NCBI GenBank assembly: GCA_045594545.1
Contig: JAZNYQ010000021.1
Coordinates: forward strand, 1-36,675
From: CAKSHC01 sp045594545
GTDB lineage: Bacteria; Bacillota; Clostridia; Oscillospirales; UMGS1783
Reading direction: 5' to 3'
Length of the DNA stretch: 36,675 nucleotides
The number at the start of each line of letters is the position of its first letter. The first letter of the stretch is position 1. The position numbers and the translations under genes were made by a program. This document shows positions 22,982 to 31,141 of this stretch, piece after piece. A model generated the notes under the pieces. The model had not been told where the DNA came from. It saw only the letters and a list, made by a program, of their open reading frames with translations, and did not search any database.

Positions 22982-23488
22982 ATGTATTTTCGCAAGAAAG
23001 AATGTGTGGCAATGATCCTTGCCGGAGGGCAGGGGAGTCGATTGATGGTGCTGACCGAGAACACGGCAAAGCCGGCCGTTCCGTTTGGCGGCAAGTATCG
23101 GTTGATCGATTTTCCTCTTTCAAACTGTGTCAATTCGGGTATTGACACGGTGGGGATCCTGACGCAGTATCAGCCGTTACAACTCAATGAGTACATAGGC
23201 AACGGTATGCCTTGGGGACTCAACAGCACTAACGGAGGCATTCATGTTCTTTCTCCCTATTCCAAGAGTGCCAGTTCGGAGTGGTATAAGGGAACGGCGA
23301 ATGCCATCTTCCAGAACATTTCCTTTATTGATCGGTATCATCCGACGCACGTGCTGATCCTGTCGGGCGACCATATCTATAAGATGAATTATTCTTTGAT
23401 GATGCAGGCGCACGTACGCAATAAGGCGGACTGTACCATTGCCGTGTTGGATGTGCCCTTGGAGGAAGCCTCCCGTTTCGGTATATGA
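22982..23488 (+). CDS. glgC: Glucose-1-phosphate adenylyltransferase GlgC, N-terminal fragment (frameshifted)
   Basis: GlgC makes ADP-glucose from glucose-1-phosphate and ATP, the first committed step of glycogen synthesis. This 168-residue piece holds the nucleotide-binding start MILAGGQGSRL, the KPAVPFGGKYRLIDFPLSN block and the catalytic-metal region LSGDHIYKMNY. It stops at TGA 23486-23488 just after EASRFGI. Full-length relatives continue with I-M-N, and the next frame resumes exactly there (MNVNDDG), so one base appears to be missing in GGTATATGAAC at 23481-23491. Alone the piece lacks the rest of the catalytic domain and the beta-helix. AAGGAGG supports the start. Confidence 0.9.
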   Translation: MYFRKKECVAMILAGGQGSRLMVLTENTAKPAVPFGGKYRLIDFPLSNCVNSGIDTVGILTQYQPLQLNEYIGNGMPWGLNSTNGGIHVLSPYSKSASSEWYKGTANAIFQNISFIDRYHPTHVLILSGDHIYKMNYSLMMQAHVRNKADCTIAVLDVPLEEASRFGI

Positions 23489-24171
23489 ACGTCAACGATG
23501 ACGGATCGATCTACGAATTTGAGGAGAAACCGAAAAATCCCAAGAGCACCAAGGCTTCTATGGGTATTTATATGTTCCGTTGGGACGTATTGAAAAAGTA
23601 CTTGATTGAAGACAATGAGGATCCTACTTCCAGTAACGATTTCGGCAAGAATATCATTCCGAAGATGATTGCCGATAACTATAAATTATATGCCTATGGA
23701 TTCGAGGGGTACTGGAAAGATGTCGGTACGATCGAGAGTTTGTGGCAGTCCAACATGGACATTTTGGGAGAAAATCCCGAACTGGATCTGCGGGATACGG
23801 AAGATCGTATTTATGCCCGTAACTACTCGCATCCCAGTTCCTATATTGCGCCCGAATCGGAGATCGTTAATTCCTATGTGGCCGAGGGAAGTACGGTTTA
23901 CGGCAAGGTATACAATTCGATCGTATCGACCGGTTGTGTGATTGAAAAGGATGCCGAGATCCACAACAGTCTGATCATGCCCAATGCGACGGTCGGTAAG
24001 AGTTCGGTGATCCGCTACGCCATCATTGGTGAGGATGCGGTTGTGCATGCCAATGCGCGTATCGGTGACAGCCCTGAATTTTATGATAAGAATAAATGGG
24101 GCATTGCCGTTGTCGGTAAAGACAAAGAGGTAGCGCAGAACAAGATCATGCTACCCAAGGAAATCTATTAA
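23485..24171 (+). CDS. glgC: Glucose-1-phosphate adenylyltransferase GlgC, C-terminal fragment (frameshifted)
   Basis: Continues GlgC in the next frame, 228 residues. It carries FEEKPKNPKSTKASMGIY (substrate-binding Glu-Lys region), YWKDVGTIESLW and the C-terminal left-handed beta-helix repeats (about residues 110-215: SYIAPESEIVNSYVAEG and following). Its ATG (23485-23487) overlaps the TGA of the first piece as ATGA, so reinitiation could make a two-piece protein. No ribosome site of its own is evident. Both halves are otherwise intact and together span 22982-24171, about 396 residues, normal for GlgC. Sequencing error, recent mutation or a genuinely split gene are all possible. Confidence 0.88.
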   Translation: MNVNDDGSIYEFEEKPKNPKSTKASMGIYMFRWDVLKKYLIEDNEDPTSSNDFGKNIIPKMIADNYKLYAYGFEGYWKDVGTIESLWQSNMDILGENPELDLRDTEDRIYARNYSHPSSYIAPESEIVNSYVAEGSTVYGKVYNSIVSTGCVIEKDAEIHNSLIMPNATVGKSSVIRYAIIGEDAVVHANARIGDSPEFYDKNKWGIAVVGKDKEVAQNKIMLPKEIY

Positions 24172-24184
24172 GGAGGATGCCGAC

Positions 24185-25300
24185 ATGAAAGCTATGGGTA
24201 TTATTTTCTCGAACATCTACGACAGCTCGTTAGGGGAGTTGACCAACCAGAGAACGGTGGCCTCTTTGCCTTTTGGCGGGCGTTACCGTCAGATCGACTT
24301 TGTATTGTCCAATCTGTCCAATTCGGGCATTTGCAACATTGGTGTGATCACCAAATACAATTACCGTTCGCTGATGGATCATTTGGGCTCCTGCAGCGAT
24401 TGGGATCTTAACCGCAAGAATGAGGGTGTGGTATTCCTGCCGCCCTTCGCCAGCGGGAATACAGGCATTTATAAAGGTAAACTGGAAGCGCTGCATTCGG
24501 CTGTTCATTTTATCAATAACCCCAACTATGATTACGTGGTGGTTTGCGATTCGACGGTATTATGCAACATGGATTTTCGTCCTGCCATCAAGCAGCACAT
24601 TGAACTGGGCAGCGATGTCACAATCCTGACGACATCGGGTAAGGATAAGACCAAGAAGAAGCATCCGCTGATCGTAAAGGCCAACAAGCGCGGCAAGGTG
24701 ACCGAGATGATGATCGACACTTACTGGCGCGCCGACACGCAGATCGGTATGGGGATGTTCATCATCAGCCGTGAGCGCTTGATGGAGGCGATCGAGGAGT
24801 CTTATACCAAAGGGTTGGCGCATCTGGAGAGGGATTATCTGCAACGGAAATTTAATGACAATGCCTTGAAATTGGCGGTATATCCGTTTGACGGTATTGT
24901 GCTTCGAAATGAGGATATTCGCAGTTATTATGCCAATAATATGGCACTTTTGCAAGAAAATGTGCGAAAAGGGCTTTTCAACAACGAATATCCGATATAT
25001 ACTAAAGTAAGAGATGAGATTCCTACCTATTACGGCGAAGGGTCCAAGGTATCCGATTGTATCATCGCCGACGGCTGTGTCATGCGTGGCACGGCAACAA
25101 ACAGCATTATCTTCCGCGACGTCACCATAGCCAAGGGGGCAGAGGTTCGGTCCAGCATCATCATGCAGGGGGCGCGAATCGGGAAGAATGCCAAATTGGA
25201 ATGTGTGATTCTTGACAAGAATGTGACGGTGACCGACGGGGCGATCCTGATCGGCACGCCGGAGCATCCGGTCATTGTCAAAAAGGGAGAAACTGTATGA
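24185..25300 (+). CDS. glgD: GlgD, regulatory subunit of glucose-1-phosphate adenylyltransferase
   Basis: A 371-residue GlgC paralog of Firmicutes that forms a heterotetramer with GlgC. It keeps the fold (LPFGGRYRQIDFVLSNLSN, then beta-helix repeats from about 275) but lacks the catalytic features: the N-terminal GGxGxRL loop is FSNIYDSSLG, and the LSGDH block reads VCDSTVLCNMD. In Bacillus-type systems it modulates GlgC and has little activity alone, so the state of glgC matters. AAGGAGG precedes the ATG, 13 bases after glgC. Its stop overlaps glgA by four bases. Confidence 0.93.
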   Translation: MKAMGIIFSNIYDSSLGELTNQRTVASLPFGGRYRQIDFVLSNLSNSGICNIGVITKYNYRSLMDHLGSCSDWDLNRKNEGVVFLPPFASGNTGIYKGKLEALHSAVHFINNPNYDYVVVCDSTVLCNMDFRPAIKQHIELGSDVTILTTSGKDKTKKKHPLIVKANKRGKVTEMMIDTYWRADTQIGMGMFIISRERLMEAIEESYTKGLAHLERDYLQRKFNDNALKLAVYPFDGIVLRNEDIRSYYANNMALLQENVRKGLFNNEYPIYTKVRDEIPTYYGEGSKVSDCIIADGCVMRGTATNSIIFRDVTIAKGAEVRSSIIMQGARIGKNAKLECVILDKNVTVTDGAILIGTPEHPVIVKKGETV

Positions 25301-26727
25301 AAATCGTATTTGCAGCCAGTGAAGCTGCTCCTTACATCAAAACGGGAGGCCTGGGCGATGTTGCTCAGGCCCTTCCTGCTGCTTTGTCTGATTATTCCGA
25401 TAATGAGGTCTTGATTTTTTTGCCGTATTATGGCAAAATAAAGGATAATGCGTCGATCACGGCGGAGTTTATCGGGTATTTTTATACCGATTTGTCCTGG
25501 CGGCATCAATATGTCGGTCTGTATCAGGTAAAGACTGAGCGTGATAATTTGCGGGTCTATTTGCTGGATAATGAACAATACTTTAAGCGTGACGGCGGCA
25601 TTTACGGGCATACTGACGATGGGGAGCGGTTTGCTTTCTTTTCCAAGGCCATTCTGGATGCCTTAGTCTATTTGGGAGAGCAACCGAATATCATTCATTG
25701 CAACGATTGGCAGACGGCGCTGTTGCCCATTTTCCTGCACGCCTTTTATCAGGAGCAATTGGGGCAGGCCAAGACGGTCTTTACCATTCACAACATTGAG
25801 TACCAAGGCTGGGCACATCCTTATTTCCTCGGTGACGGTTTAGGGTTATCGGGGGATTATGAGAATACGCTTACCTATAAAGGAAGCATCAATTTTATGA
25901 AGGGTGCGATCCTGACCTGTGATGCATTGACTACCGTGTCGCGCACCTATGCGCAGGAGATCCGTTATCCCTATTTTGCGCACGGGCTCTCGCCGGTAAT
26001 TGATGAGCATGCCTTTAAGGTTCACGGTATTGTCAACGGTATTGACATGGTGGGTAATGATCCGGCGACCGATAAAGCGATTCCCGCCAACTACACGGCG
26101 GCCGACACGGCCGGTAAAGCCGTATGCAAGGCGCAGATGCAAAAGCAATTGGGGTTACCGGTTCGGGAGGATGTGGCTGTAATCGGCATGGTGACCCGAC
26201 TGGTTTCGCACAAGGGATTGGATATTCTGTGTGCCGTGGCCGAAGAATTGATGAACTGGGACATTCAGTTGGTTATTCTGGGCACGGGGGATGCCGAATA
26301 TGAGGCGCGGCTGAAGAGTGTTGCCGATCGGCACACCGACAAGTTTTCGCTTAATCTTTGTTTTTCGGGGGCGTTGGCATCGCAGATCTATGCGGCCAGT
26401 GACCTGTATTTAATGCCGTCGAAGAGTGAGCCGTGCGGGCTTTCGCAGTTGATTGCGATGCGGTACGGAACCGTTCCCGTCGTTCATGAAACGGGTGGGC
26501 TTAAGGATACGGTATTGCCCTTTAATCCGCAGACGGGTGAGGGGTTTGGTTTTACCTTCCAGAGTTTTAACGGCGACGATATGCTGGATGCGATACGTCG
26601 CGCCTTGTCGGTATACGGCGGGGACGAGGTCGCTTGGGCTAAGGTGATGCACAACGGCATGACAGCCGACCTGTCATGGAAGGTGCCGGCGGCAGAGTAT
26701 ATGGCGCTTTACGAGCAATTGAAATAA
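25297..26727 (+). CDS. glgA: Glycogen synthase (GT5)
   Basis: Extends alpha-1,4-glucan chains using ADP-glucose. The 476-residue protein has the family N-terminus MKIVFAASEAAPYIKTGGLGD (ADP-glucose-binding Lys15 and GGLGD), HCNDWQT, the IHNIEYQG block, the GMVTRLVSHKG region of the second Rossmann domain and the catalytic MPSKSEPCGLSQLIAM. Length matches bacterial GlgA. It is translationally coupled to glgD. Confidence 0.96.
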   Translation: MKIVFAASEAAPYIKTGGLGDVAQALPAALSDYSDNEVLIFLPYYGKIKDNASITAEFIGYFYTDLSWRHQYVGLYQVKTERDNLRVYLLDNEQYFKRDGGIYGHTDDGERFAFFSKAILDALVYLGEQPNIIHCNDWQTALLPIFLHAFYQEQLGQAKTVFTIHNIEYQGWAHPYFLGDGLGLSGDYENTLTYKGSINFMKGAILTCDALTTVSRTYAQEIRYPYFAHGLSPVIDEHAFKVHGIVNGIDMVGNDPATDKAIPANYTAADTAGKAVCKAQMQKQLGLPVREDVAVIGMVTRLVSHKGLDILCAVAEELMNWDIQLVILGTGDAEYEARLKSVADRHTDKFSLNLCFSGALASQIYAASDLYLMPSKSEPCGLSQLIAMRYGTVPVVHETGGLKDTVLPFNPQTGEGFGFTFQSFNGDDMLDAIRRALSVYGGDEVAWAKVMHNGMTADLSWKVPAAEYMALYEQLK

Positions 26728-26745
26728 AAGGAGATCCACAGCACT

Positions 26746-29154
26746 ATGCACAAGAACAAGGCAGAATTACTTAGCAAGATCAATGAGACATCCATTCGGT
26801 TATTTTCCTGCAATTTATCGGAGACGACCGAGAAGCAGGCGTATAAGGTGGTATGCACGCTGTTGCGTGAGATGCTGGCCAAGAAGCGTAAGGAGTATAA
26901 GGATTCCTACAAGGGCAAGGGACGTAAGCAGGTATATTATATGTCCATGGAGTTTTTGGTGGGTACCTCTTTGCGCAACAACCTTTACAATTTAGGAGTA
27001 GAGGATGATTTCCGTGATGTGCTCAAGGGGCAGGGATTTGATATTGAAACTCTCTATGACTTGGATCCCGATGCCGGTTTGGGCAACGGCGGTTTGGGAC
27101 GTTTGGCGTCCTGTTACCTTGACAGTTTAACGGGAGAGGATTTGCCGGCGACCGGATTTTCGATTCGGTATGAGTTTGGTATTTTCAAACAGAAGATCAT
27201 TGACGGGTGGCAGATGGAGTTTCCTGACAACTGGTTAGAGCGGGGTGAGGTATGGTTGCAGCCCCGTGCCGATGAGAGTTATGAGGTAAAATTCGGCGGC
27301 AAGATCAGCGAATGGGTGGACAACGGGCAATTCCGTGTGGCGCATACCGATTATCAGAGTGTGACGGCGATGCCGTACGATATGTATATTTCAGGCTACA
27401 ACTGCAAGGCCGTTAACAAACTGGTACTTTGGAGTGCTAAGTTGCCCTCCTTTGATATGCCTGCCTTTTCCCGCGGTGAATATGTACGTTCGCTGGAGCA
27501 GAACACAATGGCGGAAGTCATCTCCAAGGTCTTGTATCCGGCGGATAATCACATTGAGGGCAAGCGGTTGCGCTTAAAGCAGCAATACTTGTTGGTGTCG
27601 GCATCCTTGCAAAGTATTCTGGCCAAGCACATCAAGAGGTACGGAACCTTAGATAATTTGTCTGATTATGTGGCGATTCACATCAATGATACCCATCCGG
27701 CGTTGTGTGTGCCGGAGTTGATGCGCCTGTTGATGGATGAGCATGGGTATTCGTGGGATGATGCGTGGGGCATTGCGCAGAAGACGCTGTCTTACACCAA
27801 CCACACGGTTATGAGTGAGGCGTTGGAGCGCTGGAGTGAGTGGTTATTCGAGGAGCAGTTGCCTCGTATTTATGCCATTACCAAGGAGATCAACCATCGT
27901 TTGGTGGAGCAGTTGCAGGCCTTTTATCCGAATGATCCGGCCAAGATCAATTATATGGCGGTCATCGGTGACGGTGAGGTGCGCATGGCCAACCTGTGTT
28001 TGGCGTGCTGCCATACCATCAACGGCGTATCGAAGTTGCACTCGCAGATTTTGACTGACAGTATTTTCCATGACTATTACGTAATGAAGCCGGAGCGGTT
28101 CCGTAACGTGACCAACGGTATTGCTTATCGGCGCTGGCTCTGTCAGGCCAATCCGGAATTGGCGGAATATCTGAAAAAGACGATTGGAGCCGGATATCTC
28201 AAGGATGCTTCGCAGTTGGAGAAGTTGCTGGAGTATCGGGATGACAAGACGGTTTTGGCGGATCTGGCACGCATCAAGCAGAATAACAAGCGCAGACTGG
28301 CTTCCTATATTGCCGAGAAGAACGGTATCTATGTCGATCCTTCGTCGGTGTTTGATATTCAGATCAAGCGGTTGCATGAGTACAAGCGGCAACTTCTGAA
28401 CGTGTTGCAGATCCTGTATATGTATCAGCATATTAAGAATCATCCCAATGAGGATTTTGTGCCTCGCACCTACATTTTCGGGGCTAAGGCGTCGGCGGGT
28501 TACGATCTGGCTAAGCAGATCATCAGCCTGATCTCGGCCGTTTCCGATCTGCTCAATTCCGATCCGGTGACCAAGGATAAGATCAAGGTGGTCTTTTTGG
28601 AAGATTACCGTGTTTCGTTGGCGGAACTGATCATTCCTGCAGCTGAGATCTCGGAGCAGATCTCGATTGCGGGCAAGGAAGCATCGGGTACGGGTAACAT
28701 GAAGTTGATGATCAACGGTGCGGTTACTTTGGGTACGATGGATGGCGCCAATGTGGAGATCTGCGAGCAGGTGGGGCAGGAGAATATGTTCCTGTTCGGC
28801 ATGAACGTCGATCAGGTGAATGAGCTGTGGAGCAAGGGCTATTCGCCGCAGGATTATCTGGCGGCCGATCCGCAGTTACAGGAAGTGATTCAGATGCTCA
28901 CGTCCGGTGTGTTGGGCAAGCGCTTTGATGATATTGTGGCTTCGCTTCTTACCAACCGTTTCGGCGTAGCCGATCAGTATATGACATTGGCTGATTTCAA
29001 TGATTATGCCAGAGCACAACGCTTGGTTGGCGAGACCTATATGGATAAGGATAAGTTTATGCGTATGTCCTTGTATAATATCGCGAAGGCGGGTATTTTC
29101 TCTGCCGACCGCGCGGTATTGGAATATGCAAAAGATATCTGGAAGATGAAATAA
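26746..29154 (+). CDS. glgP: Glycogen/starch/alpha-glucan phosphorylase (GT35)
   Basis: Releases glucose-1-phosphate from glycogen ends using pyridoxal phosphate. The 802-residue protein contains GLGNGGLGRLASCYLDS near 105-121, the KRLHEYKRQLLN block and the cofactor site EASGTGNMKLMINGA with PLP-binding Lys653. Length is typical. AAAGGAG is rather far (about 12 bases) from the ATG at 26746. The stop shares one base with the start of the next gene. With glgA upstream, synthesis and breakdown are encoded together. Confidence 0.96.
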   Translation: MHKNKAELLSKINETSIRLFSCNLSETTEKQAYKVVCTLLREMLAKKRKEYKDSYKGKGRKQVYYMSMEFLVGTSLRNNLYNLGVEDDFRDVLKGQGFDIETLYDLDPDAGLGNGGLGRLASCYLDSLTGEDLPATGFSIRYEFGIFKQKIIDGWQMEFPDNWLERGEVWLQPRADESYEVKFGGKISEWVDNGQFRVAHTDYQSVTAMPYDMYISGYNCKAVNKLVLWSAKLPSFDMPAFSRGEYVRSLEQNTMAEVISKVLYPADNHIEGKRLRLKQQYLLVSASLQSILAKHIKRYGTLDNLSDYVAIHINDTHPALCVPELMRLLMDEHGYSWDDAWGIAQKTLSYTNHTVMSEALERWSEWLFEEQLPRIYAITKEINHRLVEQLQAFYPNDPAKINYMAVIGDGEVRMANLCLACCHTINGVSKLHSQILTDSIFHDYYVMKPERFRNVTNGIAYRRWLCQANPELAEYLKKTIGAGYLKDASQLEKLLEYRDDKTVLADLARIKQNNKRRLASYIAEKNGIYVDPSSVFDIQIKRLHEYKRQLLNVLQILYMYQHIKNHPNEDFVPRTYIFGAKASAGYDLAKQIISLISAVSDLLNSDPVTKDKIKVVFLEDYRVSLAELIIPAAEISEQISIAGKEASGTGNMKLMINGAVTLGTMDGANVEICEQVGQENMFLFGMNVDQVNELWSKGYSPQDYLAADPQLQEVIQMLTSGVLGKRFDDIVASLLTNRFGVADQYMTLADFNDYARAQRLVGETYMDKDKFMRMSLYNIAKAGIFSADRAVLEYAKDIWKMK

Positions 29155-30977
29155 TGCGAATTCTCTATGACAGTAAAGATCCTATGTTTAAACAGCCCTT
29201 CGGTACTCTTACCGAAGGGCAGAGTTGTATGATTCGGATTCACATACCGGTTTCCTGTAAAGCGGTTTCGGCACGATTGATCGTTAATTATGAAGATGGG
29301 GCTGAGCACGCTTCCTTTCTTATGAATCATCAAGAAACCAAAGGCGAGTATGATATATATGCCTGCCGGTTTGCCTTGGCGACAAGAGGGCTGTATTTCT
29401 ATTATTTTCGAATTACTACCGAAAATGAAGTCTTTTCCTTGTATCGGCAGGGGTATGATCAGACCAATATGGAAGCGGGCGACCTATGGCAGTTATCCTG
29501 CATACCGTCGGATTTTCAGGTGCCGAAGGACTGTGCGGGGCGTGTGATGTACCAGATCTTCCCTGACCGTTTTTATCAAAAAGGTACCTGTAATACACGA
29601 GGAAAAATCGAGCCGTTTTGGATCCACGACAACAAGAAAGACACACCGGCATACCGACCGAATGCGCAGGGTGAGGTGGAAAACTGCGATTTTTACGGCG
29701 GAAACCTGCGGGGTATTGCCGAAAAGTTGGAGTATTTGTCGGATTTAGGGGTGAAGATTCTTTATCTGAACCCGATTTTCAAGGCGTGGTCGAATCACCG
29801 ATATGATACGGCCGATTACAAAAAGATCGATGAACTGCTGGGAACGCAGGATGATTTTTCCCGCTTGTGCCGCATGGCGCGCCGCAGGGGAATGAAGATC
29901 ATACTGGATGGGGTATTTTCCCACACGGGGAGCAACAGTACCTATTTTCAGTCGGCGGTTTCCGATCCGAGTTCGCCTTACCGTTCCTGGTATGATTTTC
30001 AGGAATATCCGCACACCTACACCTCCTGGTGGGGTATCCAGACACTTCCCTGCGTGAAGGAGACCGATCCTTCTTTTTTGCAGTACATCATTGAGGATGA
30101 AGACAGTGTAATAGCCCATTGGCTGCGGGCGGGCGCTGACGGATTTCGGCTGGATGTGGCCGATGAACTGCCTGACGGCTTTATTGCTAAACTGCGCCAA
30201 CGGCTCAAACAGATCAAACCCGATGCTTTGCTGATTGGGGAAGTGTGGGAGGATGCGTCCAACAAGATCAGTTACGGACAACGGCGGAGGTATTTCACCG
30301 ATGGGGAACTGGATTCGGTGATGAATTATCCGTTCCGTCATGCGATATTGGAGTTTGTCTGCGGGCGGGATGACGGGCATGGTTTGCGGCAGGCGGTGAT
30401 GGAGATTGCCGAGAATTATCCGCCGCAGGTGGTATCGGTTTTGATGAATATGCTTTCTACCCACGACACGCCCCGTATTCTTTCCTTGCTCTCGCCGAAA
30501 CCCGAACCGATAACTAAGGATGAATGTGCCGAGTATCGGATGGGGGAGGAAGAACGGCAGGAAGCGGTGGCGCGGTATCGGTGTGCCGCTTTGCTGCAGT
30601 TTGTTCTACCCGGTATGCCCTGTGTGTATTACGGGGATGAATTGGGCAGTGAAGGCTTTGGCGATCCGTTTTGTCGGAGATTTTTTGACTGGGATGCGGT
30701 CAAGGGCAATGAGATATTGGTGTACATCAAGGCGTTGGCGACGATGAGAAACCGTCATGAGGTTCTGCAAAAGGGTGATGTTTCGATTGACGTATGCGGC
30801 CCCGGTTGTGTACGGATCACCAGAGAATATAATGGGCGTATTTGTCGAGCCGCGGTGAATGTGGGGCATGACATCCGTTTGCCGAATTCGGGTAAAATCC
30901 TGCTTTCCGAAAATGCGAAAAAGGAAGAAGACGGGGTCTGGCTGGGGCAATATGGATTTGTGTGTGAAATTGAGTAA
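29154..30977 (+). CDS. GH13 alpha-glucosidase / neopullulanase-type glycoside hydrolase
   Basis: A 607-residue alpha-amylase superfamily protein. Residues about 1-125 form an N-terminal beta domain like that of cyclomaltodextrinases and neopullulanases. The catalytic barrel starts near MYQIFPDRF and shows GVFSHTG, DGFRLDVADEL (nucleophile Asp334), LIGEVWED (acid/base Glu363) and STHDTPR (Asp438). A short C-terminal beta domain follows. It has no signal peptide, so it acts on cytoplasmic glucans, most likely debranching or hydrolysing maltodextrins left by GlgP. The exact specificity is uncertain. It is not the glycogen branching enzyme GlgB, which is longer and has an N-terminal CBM48. Translationally coupled to glgP (TAATG). 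Confidence 0.9.
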   Translation: MRILYDSKDPMFKQPFGTLTEGQSCMIRIHIPVSCKAVSARLIVNYEDGAEHASFLMNHQETKGEYDIYACRFALATRGLYFYYFRITTENEVFSLYRQGYDQTNMEAGDLWQLSCIPSDFQVPKDCAGRVMYQIFPDRFYQKGTCNTRGKIEPFWIHDNKKDTPAYRPNAQGEVENCDFYGGNLRGIAEKLEYLSDLGVKILYLNPIFKAWSNHRYDTADYKKIDELLGTQDDFSRLCRMARRRGMKIILDGVFSHTGSNSTYFQSAVSDPSSPYRSWYDFQEYPHTYTSWWGIQTLPCVKETDPSFLQYIIEDEDSVIAHWLRAGADGFRLDVADELPDGFIAKLRQRLKQIKPDALLIGEVWEDASNKISYGQRRRYFTDGELDSVMNYPFRHAILEFVCGRDDGHGLRQAVMEIAENYPPQVVSVLMNMLSTHDTPRILSLLSPKPEPITKDECAEYRMGEEERQEAVARYRCAALLQFVLPGMPCVYYGDELGSEGFGDPFCRRFFDWDAVKGNEILVYIKALATMRNRHEVLQKGDVSIDVCGPGCVRITREYNGRICRAAVNVGHDIRLPNSGKILLSENAKKEEDGVWLGQYGFVCEIE

Positions 30978-30994
30978 TTTTTTGATTGGATTTG

Positions 30995-31023
30995 TTGACA
31001 AGGGATTGGTGGTATGGTATAAT
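30995..31023 (+). promoter_or_regulatory. Consensus promoter of the pyrimidine operon
   Basis: Perfect TTGACA (30995-31000), 17-base spacer, perfect TATAAT (31018-31023). Transcription should start near 31030. A fully consensus promoter fits control mainly after initiation, by the attenuator downstream. Confidence 0.85.
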
Positions 31024-31033
31024 ATCACCAATC
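31004..31033. promoter_or_regulatory. Dyad overlapping the pyr promoter, candidate operator
   Basis: GATTGGTG (31004-31011) and CACCAATC (31026-31033) are perfect eight-base inverted arms with 14 bases between them, enclosing the -10 box. A protein bound here would block polymerase. Because the left arm lies upstream of the expected start site it cannot be an RNA hairpin of the leader. Confidence 0.45.
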
Positions 31034-31038
31034 TTTAA

Positions 31039-31121
31039 GTCGATACAGAGAGATCGGCAAGATGGGTCAGGATGCTGCGGGCGTGGTATCCGCTGCCTTG
31101 CTGCATCCAGCAAGGTTTTTT
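31039..31121 (+). promoter_or_regulatory. Transcription attenuator of the pyr operon, PyrR-type candidate
   Basis: The leader hairpin GUCGAU-ACAGAGAG-AUCGGC (31039-31058) can fold as GAU, bulged A, C-AGAGA-G, AUC, which mirrors the PyrR binding loop of Bacillus (bulged base, closing pair, AGAGA loop). CGGCAAG (31055-31061) can instead pair with CUUGCUG (31097-31103), part of the terminator stem, forming an antiterminator helped by an internal GCUGCGG/CCGCUGC stem with one mismatch. PyrR with UMP would stabilise the first hairpin and so allow termination. No pyrR gene is in the window, so the assignment rests on motif and position only. Confidence 0.62.
31096..31121 (+). terminator. Leader terminator hairpin of the pyr attenuator
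   Basis: CCTTGCTG (31096-31103), loop CATC, CAGCAAGG (31108-31115), then TTTTTT (31116-31121). It stands 21 bases upstream of pyrC, inside the transcript, as expected for attenuation. Confidence 0.85.
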
Positions 31122-31141
31122 GTTAATAAAGGGGGATATAT

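Noticed and set aside
23470..23495. Programmed ribosomal frameshift in glgC
   Set aside because: No slippery heptamer or downstream pseudoknot is apparent; a simple one-base deletion explains it better.
31078..31100. T-box antiterminator suspected from GTGGTATCCGC
   Set aside because: The match to TGGTACCGCG has an extra base, the leader is far too short for a Stem I, and pyrimidine genes are not usual T-box targets.
31029..31121. Small SRP RNA (ffs) suspected from the GGTCAGG and GCTGC motifs
   Set aside because: The GGAA tetraloop and the conserved helix 8 bases are missing; position and terminator fit a pyr leader.
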